From assembly GCA_046497075.1 (NCBI GenBank), contig JAWOGF010000059.1, positions 10,345 through 74,344 of the forward strand: a stretch of DNA of 64,000 nt. Reading direction: 5' to 3'. Positions within the stretch are counted from its first letter, which is position 1. Each line of letters opens with the position of its first letter. Under the pieces are notes generated by a model. It did no database searches. It saw only the letters and a list, made by a program, of their open reading frames with translations, and was not told the DNA's origin. The DNA is from Saliniplasma sp046497075. GTDB taxonomy: Archaea > Thermoplasmatota > Thermoplasmata > Halarchaeoplasmatales > Halarchaeoplasmataceae. A program made the position numbers and the translations under genes. Below are positions 42,010 to 50,146 of this stretch, piece by piece.

Positions 42010-43362
42010 TCAAACTGATGGGGCATCCTTTATAAAACCTGCATCCATCATACTTTGAGTTTTTTCTCTGCTAGATTCGATGGTCTTTTCAGCTCTCTTC
42101 CTGAGTTCCCCCTCAGAAAGTTCAACTCTAGCGATACCTTGTTCGATAGCTTTCATACCGACTCTTACAGCCTGCCTTATGAAGACCTCTGTATCTTCCA
42201 TCGTGGGTACGAGGTGTTCATCATCTAATCCTCTTTCTTCAGCGACTTCCGCAATGGCGTAAGCGGCTTCGATATGCATCTCGTCGGTGATCGTTTTTGC
42301 CCTCACATCTAGTGTTCCCCTGAATATTCCTGGGAATCCGATCGAATTGTTGATTTGGTTCGGGAAATCGGATCTTCCAGTTCCCACGACCCTGACACCG
42401 GCTTCCTTAGCTTCCCAAGGCCATATCTCTGGTATCGGATTCGCTACTACGAACAACACCGCATCGTCATTCATTCCCTTCAACCATTCTTTCTTTATGG
42501 TATCTGGACCGGGTTTCGAAGCTGCTACCACGACGTCTTTTCCTTCAATCAGTTCCGGTAATCCTCCTTCTTGCTGTTCTTTGTTGGTCTTCTGTGCGAA
42601 TTTATATTTCTCCGGGGTTGATTCCTCGTCTAGATCATTACGGCCTGGATGAAGCAATCCCGTTGAATCCGCCAGATAAAGATTCTCTTCTTTAACACCT
42701 GCTTTCAAAAGTGTCCTAGCCAAACAGAGATTTGCAGCTCCAGCACCTATCAAACCGATCTTTGCAGTTTCTAATTCTTTATCAACAACTTTTAATCCGT
42801 TTATTATCCCTGCCAATGTTATAGCTGCGGTTCCCTGTTGATCATCGTGCCATACAGGTATATCTAGTTCCTCTCTTAGTGTATCTAAAACTTCAAAACA
42901 TTTCGGTTTTGAGATATCTTCTAGATTGATACCGCCAAATGACGGTGCTATCCATTTAACCGCTTGAACTATCTCCTCGGGTTCATGAGCGTTCAAACAT
43001 ATTGGAAATGCATCTACACCTCCGAGATATTTGAATAAAAGACCTTTACCTTCCATAACTGGCATCCCGGCTTCAGGCCCTATATCTCCAAGCCCTAAAA
43101 CTCTGCTCCCATCACTGACAACTGCTACATTGTTCCACTTGTTTGTGTGTTCGTACACCATCTCTGGATTCTCACTGATGTCCTCACAGGGTTTAGCTAC
43201 ACCAGGTGTGTACCAAACACCAAAATCATCAAAACTCTTGATCTGGACTTTAGGGGATACTTCAATTTTACCTTTGTAGAACGGATGCCACTTCATTGCT
43301 TTCTTTGCCGGTTCTTTCGCCTTCTCTAAAAGTTCTTCCTTGGTGATCTTTTTCTCTTCCAT
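42010..43362 (-). CDS. Malic enzyme (NAD(P)-dependent, decarboxylating)
   Basis: This 450-residue enzyme converts malate to pyruvate, CO2 and NAD(P)H. It has the catalytic Tyr/Lys region FGVWYTPGVAKPCEDI, GLGDIGPEAGMPVMEGKGLLFK, VWHDDQQGTAAITLAG, the nucleotide loop GAGAANLCLAR and NQINNSIGFPGIFRG. Length fits the stand-alone prokaryotic form, without a phosphotransacetylase domain. Cofactor preference is not clear. It is monocistronic. Confidence 0.95.
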   Translation of the reverse strand: MEEKKITKEELLEKAKEPAKKAMKWHPFYKGKIEVSPKVQIKSFDDFGVWYTPGVAKPCEDISENPEMVYEHTNKWNNVAVVSDGSRVLGLGDIGPEAGMPVMEGKGLLFKYLGGVDAFPICLNAHEPEEIVQAVKWIAPSFGGINLEDISKPKCFEVLDTLREELDIPVWHDDQQGTAAITLAGIINGLKVVDKELETAKIGLIGAGAANLCLARTLLKAGVKEENLYLADSTGLLHPGRNDLDEESTPEKYKFAQKTNKEQQEGGLPELIEGKDVVVAASKPGPDTIKKEWLKGMNDDAVLFVVANPIPEIWPWEAKEAGVRVVGTGRSDFPNQINNSIGFPGIFRGTLDVRAKTITDEMHIEAAYAIAEVAEERGLDDEHLVPTMEDTEVFIRQAVRVGMKAIEQGIARVELSEGELRKRAEKTIESSREKTQSMMDAGFIKDAPSV

Positions 43363-43439
43363 ATTAATAACTCCCTAATCATCAGGGGATAATAAAAAAG
43401 GTTATAAATAGATATGGGAAAAAAAGAATGTTTTTTGTT

Positions 43440-44069
43440 CTAGAACACGAAAAACGACAACTGACCAAAACCGAGATACAGTGCTATCAGTAGTGCTGCG
43501 GCCATGATCAAACCTTTCCTTATATGTTCGTCCAGATGGTCAGCCACCGATCCAAATACCAGCATACCTAGGCCGGCCATGAGAACACCAACTGAAGTCA
43601 GAAGTAGATAGCTTCCTCGAATTATCTCTCGGTGCTCTTCTAGACCGACCTCCATGGTAAATAACGAAGCCAAGACATATCCGACCATCATCAAGACTAA
43701 ACCTACAACACCTAACCATAAAAACCCTCTTCCCTTAGGTTCTTCAATCGCACCAGTTTTCTGAGAGGGTGTGTAACCATTTCTAGAGGGGGCAGTACCG
43801 TTAGTACGTGAAACCCCAGTAGTTTGAGATCCGGACATCTGTTGTGGTTGAGATCTTCTAGTTGAGTCCGGAGGTCGCTCTGATGTACTCGTTGTTTGCT
43901 CCGTTTGTGCAGATCTATCTACATCACTTTTCTGTTGTGAAAGCTCTTCTTTCGATGCCCATCTGAATGCTCTACCACAATCCAAACATCTCCCACTTCC
44001 ATCGTCATAGAACTCTAAGTTTTCAGAATCACACCGAGAACAAATACCTTCTTCGGGTTTTTCAACCAT
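43440..44069 (-). CDS. Zinc-ribbon membrane protein
   Basis: This 209-residue protein begins with a zinc ribbon (CSRCDSENLEFYDDGSGRCLDCG). A Ser/Thr/Gln-rich linker and three C-terminal membrane helices follow. The ATG at 44069 has GGTGA upstream. A longer frame reaching into kae1 is not needed. It lies 50 bp downstream of kae1 and is probably co-transcribed. I recognise no specific family. Confidence 0.7.
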   Translation of the reverse strand: MVEKPEEGICSRCDSENLEFYDDGSGRCLDCGRAFRWASKEELSQQKSDVDRSAQTEQTTSTSERPPDSTRRSQPQQMSGSQTTGVSRTNGTAPSRNGYTPSQKTGAIEEPKGRGFLWLGVVGLVLMMVGYVLASLFTMEVGLEEHREIIRGSYLLLTSVGVLMAGLGMLVFGSVADHLDEHIRKGLIMAAALLIALYLGFGQLSFFVF

Positions 44070-44119
44070 TTGTTTCACCAGGTTCAATATAAATAAAATA
44101 CTTATTAAATTTTCGGAGG

Positions 44120-45085
44120 TTACCAATTCACGACCACGTCGTCGGTTCGAAAATCCTGTTTGACCCCAGAATCTTCTACCTCTATCGACATCCCAGCTTC
44201 GTACATCAACGACCCGGTCCAAGCTATCATCGCTCCATTATCGATACAGTATTCTCCCTCTGGAAAATGTAAAGTCGCTTCTCTTTCCTTTGCCATGATC
44301 TCGCCCATCTCCTGGAGTCTTTTATTTCTAGTGACACCGCCTCCCAGCAGGACCTCATCTTTCCTAGTATGAGCTAGAGCTCTCTCAGTAACTTCAGTCA
44401 CCATCGCAAATGTGGTCTCCTGTAGAGAATAACATAAATCCTCTAATTCAGCTTCTGAGTTTAGGGCAGCGGTCATTATACCTGAAAAGGCTAGATCCAT
44501 GCCTTTAACGCTATAGGGGAGATCGATCAAGTCTTCTCCCTCTTTCGCCTTTTCTTCTATTATCGGACCAGCCGGGAATGGCATTCCATTTTTTCTTCCA
44601 AATTTATCCAACATATTCCCAAGACCGATGTCGAGAGTTTCCCCAAATACACGGTATCTGCCTCTCGAAAAAGCTATGACCTGGGTATTTCCACCCGATA
44701 CATATAGAAGGACTGGATCAGAAGCACCGGTTCTGAGTTTTCCTATCTCGAGATGGGCTATACAGTGGTTCACACCCACCAAAGGAACATTCAATCTAAG
44801 AGACAAACTTCGAGCTGCTGTAGCTGCAGTCCTCAAGCAAGGCCCCAATCCAGGCCCCTGTGAAAATGAAACTACATCGATATCCTCTTTCTCAATACCC
44901 GCGTTATTCAAGGCATCTGAGACCAGTGAAGTTAATCTTTCTGCATGATGATTCGCAGCCTCTCTAGGATGTATGCCTTCCTCTGGATTATAAGAAGAGG
45001 ATACATTTGCCAAGATATCCCCCTCATCATTTACTATACCGATCCCAACGGTGTGGGCAGTCCCCTCTGTACCTAAGGTGATCAT
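44120..45085 (-). CDS. kae1: tRNA threonylcarbamoyladenosine biosynthesis protein Kae1
   Basis: This 321-residue catalytic subunit of the KEOPS complex makes t6A37 in ANN-decoding tRNAs. It has the metal-binding His pair NHCIAHLE at 106-113, SQGPGLGPCLR, YVSGGNTQVIAF, FSGIMTAAL, LLGGGVTRNKRL and a C-terminal DNGAMIAWTG. In many euryarchaea Kae1 is fused to the kinase Bud32. This copy ends after the Kae1 domain. It follows the small zinc-ribbon gene by 29 bp. Confidence 0.95.
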   Translation of the reverse strand: MITLGTEGTAHTVGIGIVNDEGDILANVSSSYNPEEGIHPREAANHHAERLTSLVSDALNNAGIEKEDIDVVSFSQGPGLGPCLRTAATAARSLSLRLNVPLVGVNHCIAHLEIGKLRTGASDPVLLYVSGGNTQVIAFSRGRYRVFGETLDIGLGNMLDKFGRKNGMPFPAGPIIEEKAKEGEDLIDLPYSVKGMDLAFSGIMTAALNSEAELEDLCYSLQETTFAMVTEVTERALAHTRKDEVLLGGGVTRNKRLQEMGEIMAKEREATLHFPEGEYCIDNGAMIAWTGSLMYEAGMSIEVEDSGVKQDFRTDDVVVNW

Positions 45086-45114
45086 ATAGAAAAAAAGAAA
45101 AGTGTGAAAAGTGT

Positions 45115-45255
45115 TTATTTGCCGATTCTGAATACTTTCGTCCCGCAGTCAGGGCATTCGCCCTTGGTCGCTGGACGGCCATTCTTTAATTCAGTTTTCT
45201 TTGGATTCTTGATCTCAACCTTTTCCCTACATTTTACACAATATGCTTCTGTCAT
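45115..45255 (-). CDS. Small zinc-ribbon protein (DUF5679-like)
   Basis: This 46-residue protein has two CxxC knuckles, CVKC near 6-9 and CPDC near 34-37. Between them is EKVEIKNPKKTELKNGRPAT, the DUF5679 pattern found in archaea. The ATG at 45255 is preceded by GTGATAATC. It is the first gene of the kae1 operon. The role is unknown, and nucleic acid binding is likely from its composition. Confidence 0.8.
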   Translation of the reverse strand: MTEAYCVKCREKVEIKNPKKTELKNGRPATKGECPDCGTKVFRIGK

Positions 45256-45321
45256 GATTATCACTTAGGCACCAAATATGACTAGGTGTATTAAAGAATT
45301 TCCTAAGAGAACTAAGTAAAA

Positions 45322-45676
45322 TAGGGTCAGGTCACCGTAGTAAGCCCCTTTCTGTTTAAAGACGACATTCAACTATGCGTCCTACCTGCCGGTCCCGGAA
45401 GAGTCATCCCGGCTAGTTTGGACTTGCTCCAGAGAGGTAGTGGCCGTTTCATCGATCCCACCGGATCTTCGCTCTGCGGGTTAACTCACCTGTCTTTCGA
45501 CAAACTTCGCACACGTCATTGCTTACCGGTGGACGTGTCGTTTCTGCGCCCTTACCGGATATACCGGCTTGACCTGGACTCTCGCCCCACCATCTTGCGA
45601 TGATCCTCCTTTCCTGTGGAGAGGGGACTTTCCTCAGTGTCTAGCACCGTCGGTCGCCCACGGTCTCCTGACCTGT
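45322..45676 (-). ncRNA. rnpB: RNase P RNA
   Basis: Read on the minus strand, the sequence has the conserved GAGGAAAGTCCCC near the 5' side, GGTAAGGGCGCAGAAACG in the middle, and ACAGAAAGGGGCTTAC near the 3' end. The ends GGTCAGG (45667-45673) and CCTGACC (45325-45331) pair as P1. About 350 nt is normal for the archaeal type A form. It is the catalytic part of the enzyme that matures tRNA 5' ends. Exact ends are estimated from P1 and the TATA box. Confidence 0.95.
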
Positions 45677-45696
45677 TCTATGGATGGTTGGTAGAT

Positions 45697-45707
45697 CGTA
45701 TATAAGG
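45697..45707 (-). promoter_or_regulatory. TATA box of RNase P RNA
   Basis: CCTTATATACG on the minus strand lies about 25 bp before the predicted 5' end of RNase P RNA at about 45676, the standard archaeal spacing. Confidence 0.75.
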
Positions 45708-45896
45708 ATTTTGTATGTGAAAATTTAATAATCATATAATTTAGTTAAAACAAACATTTCGGATAGTGAATCATTTTTGACATATTACCATTTTAAACGA
45801 TAAAATAATAATATACATTTGTATGTTGATACAAGTATTATATGAACCATAATATATATATTTCTACTTGTTTATAGGTAGTTGAGGTGAAGCAGG

Positions 45897-46046
45897 ATGA
45901 AAAAAATATTTAAAATATGTATAATATCCGTGATAGGTGTACTAATTATCTCAACGCTACTTAGTACTTTTGCTTTGAATACAGAGAGAAACCTTGACAC
46001 AGAGGAAACAAATAAACCTTTAGATTCCTCAAAAGACAAACATTGA
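45897..46046 (+). CDS. Short exported peptide or remnant of an exported protein
   Basis: An ATG with GAGGTGA upstream opens a 49-residue frame. It is a Lys-start signal-type helix (MKKIFKICIISVIGVLIIST) followed by a short hydrophilic tail. The start resembles that of the PQQ-repeat protein at 46168, so this may be a truncated relative of it or a small secreted peptide. The region 45708-45896 before it is AT-rich, with no gene seen. Confidence 0.5.
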   Translation: MKKIFKICIISVIGVLIISTLLSTFALNTERNLDTEETNKPLDSSKDKH

Positions 46047-46167
46047 AAGATCAATCAAACGGGATTTCATGATACAATCAACTGGGTTTTACCATATATA
46101 TAGAGGTGGATAAACACATTTTATTTATTTAACACCATTTAATAAAATTAAATTTAGAGGATAAAAA

Positions 46168-47532
46168 ATGAAGAAGTTAAACAGTTTAATCATTATTTGT
46201 TTGTTGATAGTCACAGCATGCTTTATCGCTGCAGAATCGACTTCTAGAAAAATAGAAAACAAAGAAGTAGGTCTATCCAATTCAGCCTGGCCTAATTACG
46301 GAGGTAATTTTAGAAATACTAGGAGGAGCCCTTACAATACAAGTCATGTAGATGGAGAAACAAAATGGTGCACAGGTGAATTGAGTCACCATAAAGGTGG
46401 TGCCCCTTTAGTTGGTGACGGAGGTGCAGTTATCGATAATGATGGTACAATTTATTATCAAACTATGTTTTATCTGAGAGCCGTAAATCAGGATGCAACA
46501 TTAAAATGGGAATACAGAATTATAAAAAGAAACACAATTAGAGACACTGAGGCATGCGTATCTCCTGCAATAGCAAGTGATGGAACTATATATGCTGGAA
46601 CCGCTACTGGAAAATTCCATGCAGTAAGACCGAATGGTACTCTAAAATGGACGTTTGAAGCTGACGGACCGATCGGACACAGCCCGAATATAGGTCATGA
46701 TGGTACCGTTTATTTTACTTCAGATGATACTTTTTATGCTTTAAATCCAAACGGAACTCAGAAATGGAATTATACAAGTGAGAGTTCATTCTCCAGATCT
46801 TCACCAACTATAGGTGACGATGGTACCATATATGTAGATGAGTATGCTTTCTATTCAAATGGTACTTTAAAATGGGATTCTTACGGAGATGCATGGATTA
46901 CACCCGCAATAGCAGAAGATGGAACAATATATAATTTTCAATATGATGGAACACTTTATGCATTATATCATAACGGAACTATTAAATGGAAATATAAAAC
47001 TGATGGAGGAGGAACAGCTCCTGCGATCGGAGAAGATGGGACAATATACCTTACAGCTGGTGAAAACTTTATTGCATTGAATACTAATGGTTCCCTAAAA
47101 TGGAAGTATTATACAGGACGCTACTGGGAAAATTCTCCCACAATAGGTGGGGATGGTACCATATACTTGATCAATGGCGGCGGTACTTTTTATGCAATTA
47201 ACCCAAATGGTACTCTTGAATGGAAGGACCAAATAGACGGAAATTGGGAACACTATAGATCACCCATAATTGACAGTGATGGTAACGTCTACATATACCG
47301 GTCTACCTCATCTAAGATGGGATTACTAATATATGGAGAGGAAGGACCTGATTTCGATGAAGATGATGGACTTTTTACCCCTGGATTCTCTTTTCCAGTA
47401 TTAATATGTGTGTCAGTAATAATGGCAATTATCTGGAATTATAAAAAAATAAACTTCCAATCTAAAAATAAAAATCAGGTCATCCAGGAGAAAAAAATGA
47501 CAAACAATACAGGAAAATTACTAAGGATTTAA
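46168..47532 (+). CDS. PQQ-like beta-propeller surface protein with PGF-type anchor
   Basis: This 454-residue exported protein has a signal peptide (LIIICLLIVTACFIA) and about eight PQQ-like repeats of the form DGTIYALNPNGTLKWKY. Such repeats fold into a beta-propeller that binds ligands or proteins rather than showing clear catalysis. The end is TPGFSFPVLICVSVIMAIIW plus NYKK and a Lys/Asn-rich tail, again a PGF-helix-basic pattern. The many NGT sequons fit a glycosylated surface protein. Confidence 0.82.
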   Translation: MKKLNSLIIICLLIVTACFIAAESTSRKIENKEVGLSNSAWPNYGGNFRNTRRSPYNTSHVDGETKWCTGELSHHKGGAPLVGDGGAVIDNDGTIYYQTMFYLRAVNQDATLKWEYRIIKRNTIRDTEACVSPAIASDGTIYAGTATGKFHAVRPNGTLKWTFEADGPIGHSPNIGHDGTVYFTSDDTFYALNPNGTQKWNYTSESSFSRSSPTIGDDGTIYVDEYAFYSNGTLKWDSYGDAWITPAIAEDGTIYNFQYDGTLYALYHNGTIKWKYKTDGGGTAPAIGEDGTIYLTAGENFIALNTNGSLKWKYYTGRYWENSPTIGGDGTIYLINGGGTFYAINPNGTLEWKDQIDGNWEHYRSPIIDSDGNVYIYRSTSSKMGLLIYGEEGPDFDEDDGLFTPGFSFPVLICVSVIMAIIWNYKKINFQSKNKNQVIQEKKMTNNTGKLLRI

Positions 47533-47627
47533 GCAACTCTTGGTAACAAAATGGAGAATTTCAAATGAAAAAAAGATTTGTTGCGAAAGTCTTCACTCCT
47601 ACTGTATAAAAAATAACGTTTTACTTA

Positions 47628-47717
47628 AAATGAGGCCCCTGTTGAGATGAAAAACAGAATGAAAGAATCAACTCTTATTCTATATTTTTCCCCGAGTTTT
47701 TCTCCGAGGCCTCATTT
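47628..47717 (+). ncRNA. Structured element closed by a 10-bp inverted repeat
   Basis: AAATGAGGCC (47628-47637) pairs perfectly with GGCCTCATTT (47708-47717). Inside, GTTGA/TCAAC and AGAAT/ATTCT offer two alternative stems, and a T-rich run follows. No coding frame is credible in 47533-47851. It could be a small RNA, a leader for the acetyltransferase downstream, or a bidirectional terminator. Confidence 0.4.
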
Positions 47718-47851
47718 ACCTATATTTAAGATTGATATTTATAAATTTGTCAGGTTTTTCAATTTTTTCCTATCATTATAATCTTTAATTGACTCTATTT
47801 CAAAGTCTAAAAAGAAAATATTATAACCCTCCACTTCACTTTATTTATGGA

Positions 47852-48676
47852 ATGAATATTTCAGATAATACCGAAGGTATCCAGATTTTACCGTTAACAG
47901 AAAACAATGTAGATGATATAATATGCAGTCCCGGTGGTTTAGAGATCAAGAACGTAGACCTGAAGGGAGACCTGTACAAAACCGTCTTATGGCATAAAAA
48001 GATGATAAACAAAGGGATGAGTGGTTACATTTTTTACAAAGGGGATACACCCTATGGATTCATAGAATACATGCCTGTAGAACCATCTCCATTTCCCATA
48101 GAAGCCCCGGGATCAGCAGTTCTGATGTGCTTTCACTGGGTGGCTACTGAAGATGAACCTCATCTCGAAACAGAGAAAGAAATGATCGAGATGGTGATAG
48201 AAGATATCTATGATAATTTTGACGGTTTAGTCACTTTTGGATGGAACAATCCAGAACATTATCCGATTGAGATGCTGGAGGAACTAGGTTTCGAAACCGT
48301 GGAAAACTTGGACCAAACATCTTTGATGTGGCTTCCTCTTAAAAAAGATGCAGTGGAACCGACTATCATGGATACAACTTTACAAGTAGAAGACCTTTCA
48401 GATGAAGGTAAATTAAAGATCGTATCCACATATTCGAACAGATGTCCATACAGCATCTATAATGGAATTAAAGTTAAGAAAACGGTCAAAGAAATTGATG
48501 ATGATCGTATAGAATTCACACAACACCTGATAGATTCCCAGGATGACGCCCTTGGATGGGCAGATAATCCAGGCCGCTGGGAGTACATGATCATCGATGG
48601 TGAAGAAATCGACATCTTCCATAAGCCATCTGATGAGATAAAAGAAATAATCAAAGAAAAATTATCTGAACTCTAA
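47852..48676 (+). CDS. GNAT acetyltransferase with C-terminal YoaP/thioredoxin-like domain
   Basis: This 274-residue protein has an N-terminal GNAT-like half (YIFYKGDTPYGFIEYMPVE, then LVTFGWNNPEHYPIEMLEELGFETV). Its C-terminal domain has NRCPYSIYNGIKVKKTVKEID...DDALGWADNPGRWEYMIIDGEEI, like YoaP-type thioredoxin-fold domains with a CPxS-like site. Function is unknown, and a thiol-related substrate is possible. The ATG at 47852 is preferred to an upstream TTG. A partial second copy of the C-terminal domain lies at 49144. Confidence 0.72.
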   Translation: MNISDNTEGIQILPLTENNVDDIICSPGGLEIKNVDLKGDLYKTVLWHKKMINKGMSGYIFYKGDTPYGFIEYMPVEPSPFPIEAPGSAVLMCFHWVATEDEPHLETEKEMIEMVIEDIYDNFDGLVTFGWNNPEHYPIEMLEELGFETVENLDQTSLMWLPLKKDAVEPTIMDTTLQVEDLSDEGKLKIVSTYSNRCPYSIYNGIKVKKTVKEIDDDRIEFTQHLIDSQDDALGWADNPGRWEYMIIDGEEIDIFHKPSDEIKEIIKEKLSEL

Positions 48677-48679
48677 ACC

Positions 48680-49140
48680 ATTCTCTATACATCTCAGGTT
48701 GACTATCACTTACTATTTTCCATCTACCAGTATAAGAATCGTACTTAAATTCTCATTTTATAACAACTAGAGTTTTCTTCAGAACAGTTTCATTTCCGCC
48801 TTGGGTCCAACTTTGATATGAGAATGTAATCTTTTATATCCCCCTTCTAAAGGACATCTCTCTATATCAGAACCACCATATGACTGACTCTCTCTTACAA
48901 CCTAACCTCTAACCTTTACATTGATCCCATCATACCACTCTAGATTCTCTAGTAAAGAAGATATTTAGGTATAGCTGTAATACGCTTTCTCTTCCAACTC
49001 TATTCCATAGGACTCTTCTATCTACAAACTATACTTATCTTCATATTCCTCAACAATACATCTAGCAGTGATCACGGCCCCCGGTTTGATCTCTCCTTTC
49101 GTATCTAAATTCTCCAATCGCTCTTTATTTATTTTCACCT
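48680..49140 (-). pseudogene. Degraded paralogue of the exported OB-like protein at 49453
   Basis: Reading the minus strand in shifting frames gives GAVITARCIVEEYEDKYSL, LLENLEWYDGINVKVRG and FKYDSYTGRWKIVSDSQPE. These align with GTEITARGEVDMYEEDISI, LLDNPEWHEGMNHKIRG and FGYDSYRGRWCITTESSPE of the intact gene at 49453-50142. Several stops and frameshifts separate the blocks. The signal peptide and about the first 80 residues are absent, because the copy ends at the junction near 49140. It is a dead copy. Confidence 0.82.
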
Positions 49141-49143
49141 GCA

Positions 49144-49449
49144 GTGAATTATTCACCCTCAGACCTTTCACATGAAGGCAAACTAGCTATCGAACAAGGC
49201 TACAGCCATCGCTGTCCCTATAGCATCCATAATCAGCAGAGGGTGTCTAACCTGATAACGGATATCGATGACGAAAGAATAAGTTACAAAGCGATAGCGA
49301 TAGACTATAGGGAAGAAGCTCTAAAATACACTATCGAACCTTTGAACTGGGAGTGGCTTTACATCAGCGGTAGGGAAATAGAATATTTCTTCAAATCTAA
49401 GGAAGAACTCGAAGAAGAGATAAAAAGCATGTTAGACGATTTAGGTTGA
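49144..49449 (+). pseudogene. Truncated second copy of the acetyltransferase C-terminal domain
   Basis: An open frame of about 101 codons starting at GTG encodes DLSHEGKLAIEQGYSHRCPYSIHN and later residues. It aligns along its length with residues ~178-274 of the acetyltransferase at 47852. The GNAT half, about 177 residues, is missing. The frame is still open, so a free thioredoxin-like protein could be made, but there is no good ribosome binding site. I call it a remnant. Confidence 0.7.
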
Positions 49450-49452
49450 TCT

Positions 49453-50142
49453 TCAATGATCTTCTGGACTGCTTTCAGTCGTTATACACCATCTTCCCCT
49501 ATATGAGTCATATCCAAAGTTGCCTCTGACCACTATAACACTGCCTTTAGATATAGAATAATTCTCAGTAAAATCCCAATCTTCGATTCTGATCATAAGT
49601 TCACAATCCATTCCATCAAGGGGCTCAAGTTCTAGGATAGTATCATCTGCTATTATTTGTAAGGAGAGGATCTCACCTCTAATTTTATGATTCATGCCCT
49701 CATGCCATTCTGGGTTATCCAACAGTTCGCCAGGAGAGGTAAAGCTTGAATAGGCTGCGTTTTCGATCCTAAAATCTCCTGCTCTAGAGACAATGATGGA
49801 TATATCTTCTTCATACATGTCGACCTCCCCTCTAGCAGTTATCTCAGTACCAGTTCTTACCTCTTCTAGATCACTAACATATGAAAGAACCCTTTTTTCT
49901 ACCAATGCTGTGACAGAAGAGTTCCCTTTGTCTTCTTTCAGCTCCATAATATAACTGTCCTCTAGCGTGATGAGGTTAGAAATAAAACCTCTAGTTTCAA
50001 CATGAGCCCCTACCAAATTTTCATCGATCTCGGATATCTCAATCTTCTCAGCATCTTGGCTAGCCGAGTATAAAAATAAAAAACTAGTTCCGATCAGAGA
50101 AATTATTACGGAGATAGTTAGAAGCTTTTTTTCATCGATCAC
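49453..50142 (-). CDS. Exported protein with tandem OB-like domains
   Basis: This 229-residue protein has an N-terminal membrane segment (LLTISVIISLIGTSFLFLYSA). Two similar beta-rich domains follow, each beginning with a VGAHVETRGFISN or GMNHKIRGEILS type strand, like the tandem OB folds of exported nucleic acid- or ligand-binding proteins. GGTGATC precedes the ATG. It follows orc1/cdc6 by 4 bp. The neighbouring pseudogene at 48680 is its paralogue. Confidence 0.65.
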   Translation of the reverse strand: MIDEKKLLTISVIISLIGTSFLFLYSASQDAEKIEISEIDENLVGAHVETRGFISNLITLEDSYIMELKEDKGNSSVTALVEKRVLSYVSDLEEVRTGTEITARGEVDMYEEDISIIVSRAGDFRIENAAYSSFTSPGELLDNPEWHEGMNHKIRGEILSLQIIADDTILELEPLDGMDCELMIRIEDWDFTENYSISKGSVIVVRGNFGYDSYRGRWCITTESSPEDH

Positions 50143-50146
50143 CAGA

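Noticed and set aside
43440..44222. Longer zinc-ribbon protein starting at 44222
   Set aside because: The extra 51 codons lie inside kae1, are Arg-rich and lack a ribosome binding site. The ATG at 44069 has GGTGA upstream.
46168..47532. PQQ-dependent dehydrogenase
   Set aside because: The repeats are short PQQ-like propeller blades with Asn-Gly-Thr sequons. No dehydrogenase active-site residues or haem motif are seen.
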